Source of the DNA: Clostridium sp. CAG:609
Lineage (GTDB): Bacteria; Bacillota_I; Bacilli_A; RF39; UBA660
Reading direction: 5' to 3'
NCBI GenBank assembly: GCA_000438075.1
Contig: FR903514.1
Coordinates: 1-7,430, forward strand
Length of the DNA stretch: 7,430 bases
Each line of letters begins with the position of its first letter. Positions within the stretch are counted from its first letter, which is position 1. The notes below the pieces were generated by a model. It saw nothing but the letters and a program-made list of their open reading frames with translations. It made no database searches and was not told the DNA's origin. Shown piece after piece: positions 5,736-7,430 of this stretch. Both the position numbers and the translations under genes were made by a program.

Positions 5736-5748
5736 AAGAGGTATAATT

Positions 5749-6756
5749 ATGGATGAACGTAAAAATAATCTCTTAAAGGTAATTGTTGAAACTTATATTA
5801 AAACAGTTAAACCGGTTGGGTCAAAAGCCTTGTGTGATTTGTTTGGGTGTTCGAGTGCCACGATAAGAAATGAGATGGCAATACTTGAAGAAATGGGATA
5901 TTTGGAAAAAAATCATATTTCTTCTGGGAGAGTACCAAGTGAAGCAGGGTACAGATATTATGTTAAGAATTTGATGGAACCAGAAAAATTAACTGGTAGT
6001 GAGATGCTACAATTACAAAAAATATTTGCTAATACAGATATTTTGTTAAGTGATGCAATTAATAAGTGTATGGATATAATTAGTGATATAACTAATTATA
6101 CTAGTGTTGTTTTAGGAAAAAGTAGTGTAGATAATAATCTTTTACAAATTAATATTATTGATTTAAGAAATAATCAAGTAGTAGCAGTTGTTTGTACAGA
6201 TAAAGGTAATGTTGAAAATAAAACATTTAATTTACCTGATACAATAAATGTTAAAGAAGTGATTAAGACTAGTGAAATAATTAATAAGATGTTAGTTGGT
6301 ACTCCGATTAATGATGTAGGTAAGAGATTAGAGTTAGAAGTTAAACCTGTTATTAAAAATCAAATAAGACAATATGAAACAGTGTATAATATTTTCTATG
6401 ATGCATTTAATGATTTTGTAAATAACAATAGTAATATCCATGTTACAGGAAAAACAAAGATATTTGAACAGCCTGAGTATAGTGATATTAATGAACTTAA
6501 AAGACTAGCTAATAAACTTGAAGATAACAACCTTATTACTAAAGTTGAAGAAGTTAGTGATGAAGATGATATTAAAGTTTATATTGGTGATGAAAATGAA
6601 TTTGATTCTAATTGTACAATTATTAGAAAGAAATATCATGTTAATGGTGAAGAAGGTACAATAGCAGTTATTGGACCAAAGAGAATGGATTATCAAAGAA
6701 TTGTTGGATTACTAGAGTATATCGATGATGCTATTGATAATAGAAAGGATACATAA
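5749..6756 (+). CDS. hrcA: Heat-inducible transcription repressor HrcA
   Basis: The 335-residue protein (usual length about 340) has the HrcA N-terminal winged helix-turn-helix: ETYIKTVKPVGSKALC (residues 14-29), SSATIRNEMAILEEMGYLE (35-53) and SSGRVPSEAGYRYYV following it. A long GAF-like central part with the HrcA dimerisation insert follows, then a C-terminal segment with GEEGTIAVIGPKRMDYQRI, the conserved closing block of the family. HrcA dimers bind CIRCE and repress chaperone genes, with GroEL assisting its activity. Here it is first in its own operon, directly behind a CIRCE element, so it is autoregulated. The ribosome-binding site AGAGGT (5737-5742) is six bases before the start. Its stop overlaps the grpE start by one base (TAATG), indicating translational coupling. 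Confidence 0.96.
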   Translation: MDERKNNLLKVIVETYIKTVKPVGSKALCDLFGCSSATIRNEMAILEEMGYLEKNHISSGRVPSEAGYRYYVKNLMEPEKLTGSEMLQLQKIFANTDILLSDAINKCMDIISDITNYTSVVLGKSSVDNNLLQINIIDLRNNQVVAVVCTDKGNVENKTFNLPDTINVKEVIKTSEIINKMLVGTPINDVGKRLELEVKPVIKNQIRQYETVYNIFYDAFNDFVNNNSNIHVTGKTKIFEQPEYSDINELKRLANKLEDNNLITKVEEVSDEDDIKVYIGDENEFDSNCTIIRKKYHVNGEEGTIAVIGPKRMDYQRIVGLLEYIDDAIDNRKDT

Positions 6757-7292
6757 TGGAAGAAGAAAAAATAAAAAAAGGTAAGCAAAAAGTAAAGAGT
6801 GTTAAAAAGAAAGATAGTACAGGTAAGAAAGAAAATCATGTACATGATGAAAAGTTAGCTTTAGAAAATGCAAAACTTAATGAAAAAGTATTAAGACTTA
6901 TGGCTGAGATGCAAAATATTAAAAGAAGAAATGATGAAGAAATAAGTAGATTATGTAAATATGATGGAGAAAAACTTATTTTGAAGTTACTTCCAATAGT
7001 AGATAATTTTGAAAGAGCTATAAGCTTAGATGATAGAGATTTATCTGATGAAGTATCTAAATTCTTAAGTGGATTTAAGATGATATATACTAATTTAGTA
7101 AGTATTTTGCAAGAATTAGAAGTTAAAGAAATTGAATGTAAAGGACTTGAATTTGATCCGAATAAGATGGAAGCAGTTCTTACAGAAAGTGATAAGAATT
7201 TACCAAGTAATGTAGTATTAGAAGTACTACAAAAAGGTTATACTTATAAAGATAAAGTTATAAGGGTAGCTATGGTAAAAGTAAATGAATAA
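6756..7292 (+). CDS. grpE: GrpE, nucleotide exchange factor of DnaK
   Basis: The 178-residue protein has a Lys-rich disordered N-terminus (about 1-28) and a long helical coiled coil (about 33-75). The family block MAEMQNIKRRNDEE and KYDGEKLILKLLPIVDNFERAI follow, with a C-terminal beta domain with FDPNKMEAVLTE and VLEVLQKGYTYKDKVIRVAMVKV. GrpE dimers release ADP from DnaK and so reset the chaperone cycle; the paired helices can also act as a thermosensor. The position between hrcA and dnaK is the standard Firmicutes arrangement. AAAGGA (6744-6749) lies six bases before the start, within the end of hrcA. In the C-terminal block the His commonly seen after DPN is replaced by Lys-Met. Function is not in doubt. 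Confidence 0.96.
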   Translation: MEEEKIKKGKQKVKSVKKKDSTGKKENHVHDEKLALENAKLNEKVLRLMAEMQNIKRRNDEEISRLCKYDGEKLILKLLPIVDNFERAISLDDRDLSDEVSKFLSGFKMIYTNLVSILQELEVKEIECKGLEFDPNKMEAVLTESDKNLPSNVVLEVLQKGYTYKDKVIRVAMVKVNE

Positions 7293-7330
7293 TTAAGCTC
7301 AAGAAAAATAAATGAAAGGAATGATGATAT

Positions 7331-7430
7331 ATGAGTAAAATTATAGGTATTGATTTAGGTACTACAAATTCATGTGTTGCAGTACTAGAAGGGGGAGAAC
7401 CAAAGGTTATAACTAATGCTGAAGGAAATA
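7331..7430 (+). CDS. dnaK: DnaK (Hsp70) chaperone, N-terminal fragment
   Basis: Only the first 33 codons are inside the window; the gene runs off the right edge. They read MSKIIGIDLGTTNSCVAVLE followed by GGEPKVITNAEGN. This is the phosphate-1 loop (GIDLGTTNS) of the Hsp70 ATPase domain and the usual start of bacterial DnaK. DnaK binds exposed hydrophobic segments of client proteins in an ATP-driven cycle with DnaJ and GrpE. AAAGGA (7315-7320) precedes the start by ten bases, and the 38-base gap to grpE holds no terminator, so it is in the hrcA operon. dnaJ would be expected next, outside the window. Confidence 0.97.
   Translation, partial: MSKIIGIDLGTTNSCVAVLEGGEPKVITNAEGN

Noticed and set aside
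6505..6696. Minus-strand open frame opposite hrcA
   Set aside because: It is an Ile/Phe/Asn-rich shadow of the conserved hrcA 3' end, with no independent support.

Overview
The window is AT-rich (roughly a quarter to 30% G+C by hand counts of sample lines) and densely packed. Nearly every gene is on the + strand, with good Shine-Dalgarno sites and A/T-ending codons. The genes point to a low-GC Firmicute or Tenericutes-like bacterium: mraZ-rsmH-ftsL-pbp, an HrcA/CIRCE-controlled hrcA-grpE-dnaK operon, and a PASTA-bearing division PBP. All tryptophans I checked are TGG and TGA is used as a stop (end of rsmH). That fits the standard bacterial code better than the UGA=Trp code of Mycoplasma or Spiroplasma. 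An uncultured Bacilli lineage (RF39/Erysipelotrichia/Acholeplasma-like) is my inference; I cannot identify a species.

Layout. (1) 1-279: 3' end of a probable extracellular protein with a GVRPVFNL-type C-terminus. Its last part is richer in G+C and in NNY codons than the surroundings, and a perfect 14-bp inverted repeat follows at 325-355. (2) 394-1718: a two-gene membrane operon, a short NfeD protein and a stomatin/SPFH protein, ending in an intrinsic terminator. (3) 1883-5623: a shortened division and cell wall (dcw) cluster, mraZ-rsmH-ftsL-pbp, with a promoter and three 10-bp-spaced MraZ boxes in its leader and a probable terminator at its end. (4) 5662-7430: a heat-shock operon, hrcA-grpE-dnaK (dnaK cut by the window end), behind a consensus sigma-A promoter with one perfect CIRCE and a second, degenerate CIRCE-like site.

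How the genes work together. NfeD and the SPFH protein are a known membrane-microdomain pair. MraZ represses its own operon, RsmH methylates 16S rRNA, and FtsL and the class B PBP act in septal peptidoglycan synthesis. HrcA represses the chaperone operon, and GrpE is the nucleotide exchange factor for DnaK.

No wholly new system is evident. The points most worth a second look are the possible diversity-generating variable region at the left edge, the compositionally foreign core of mraZ, the altered SAM-binding motif in RsmH, the MraZ box that coincides with the mraZ ribosome-binding site, and the double CIRCE arrangement. No stretch over 300 bases lacks a gene.
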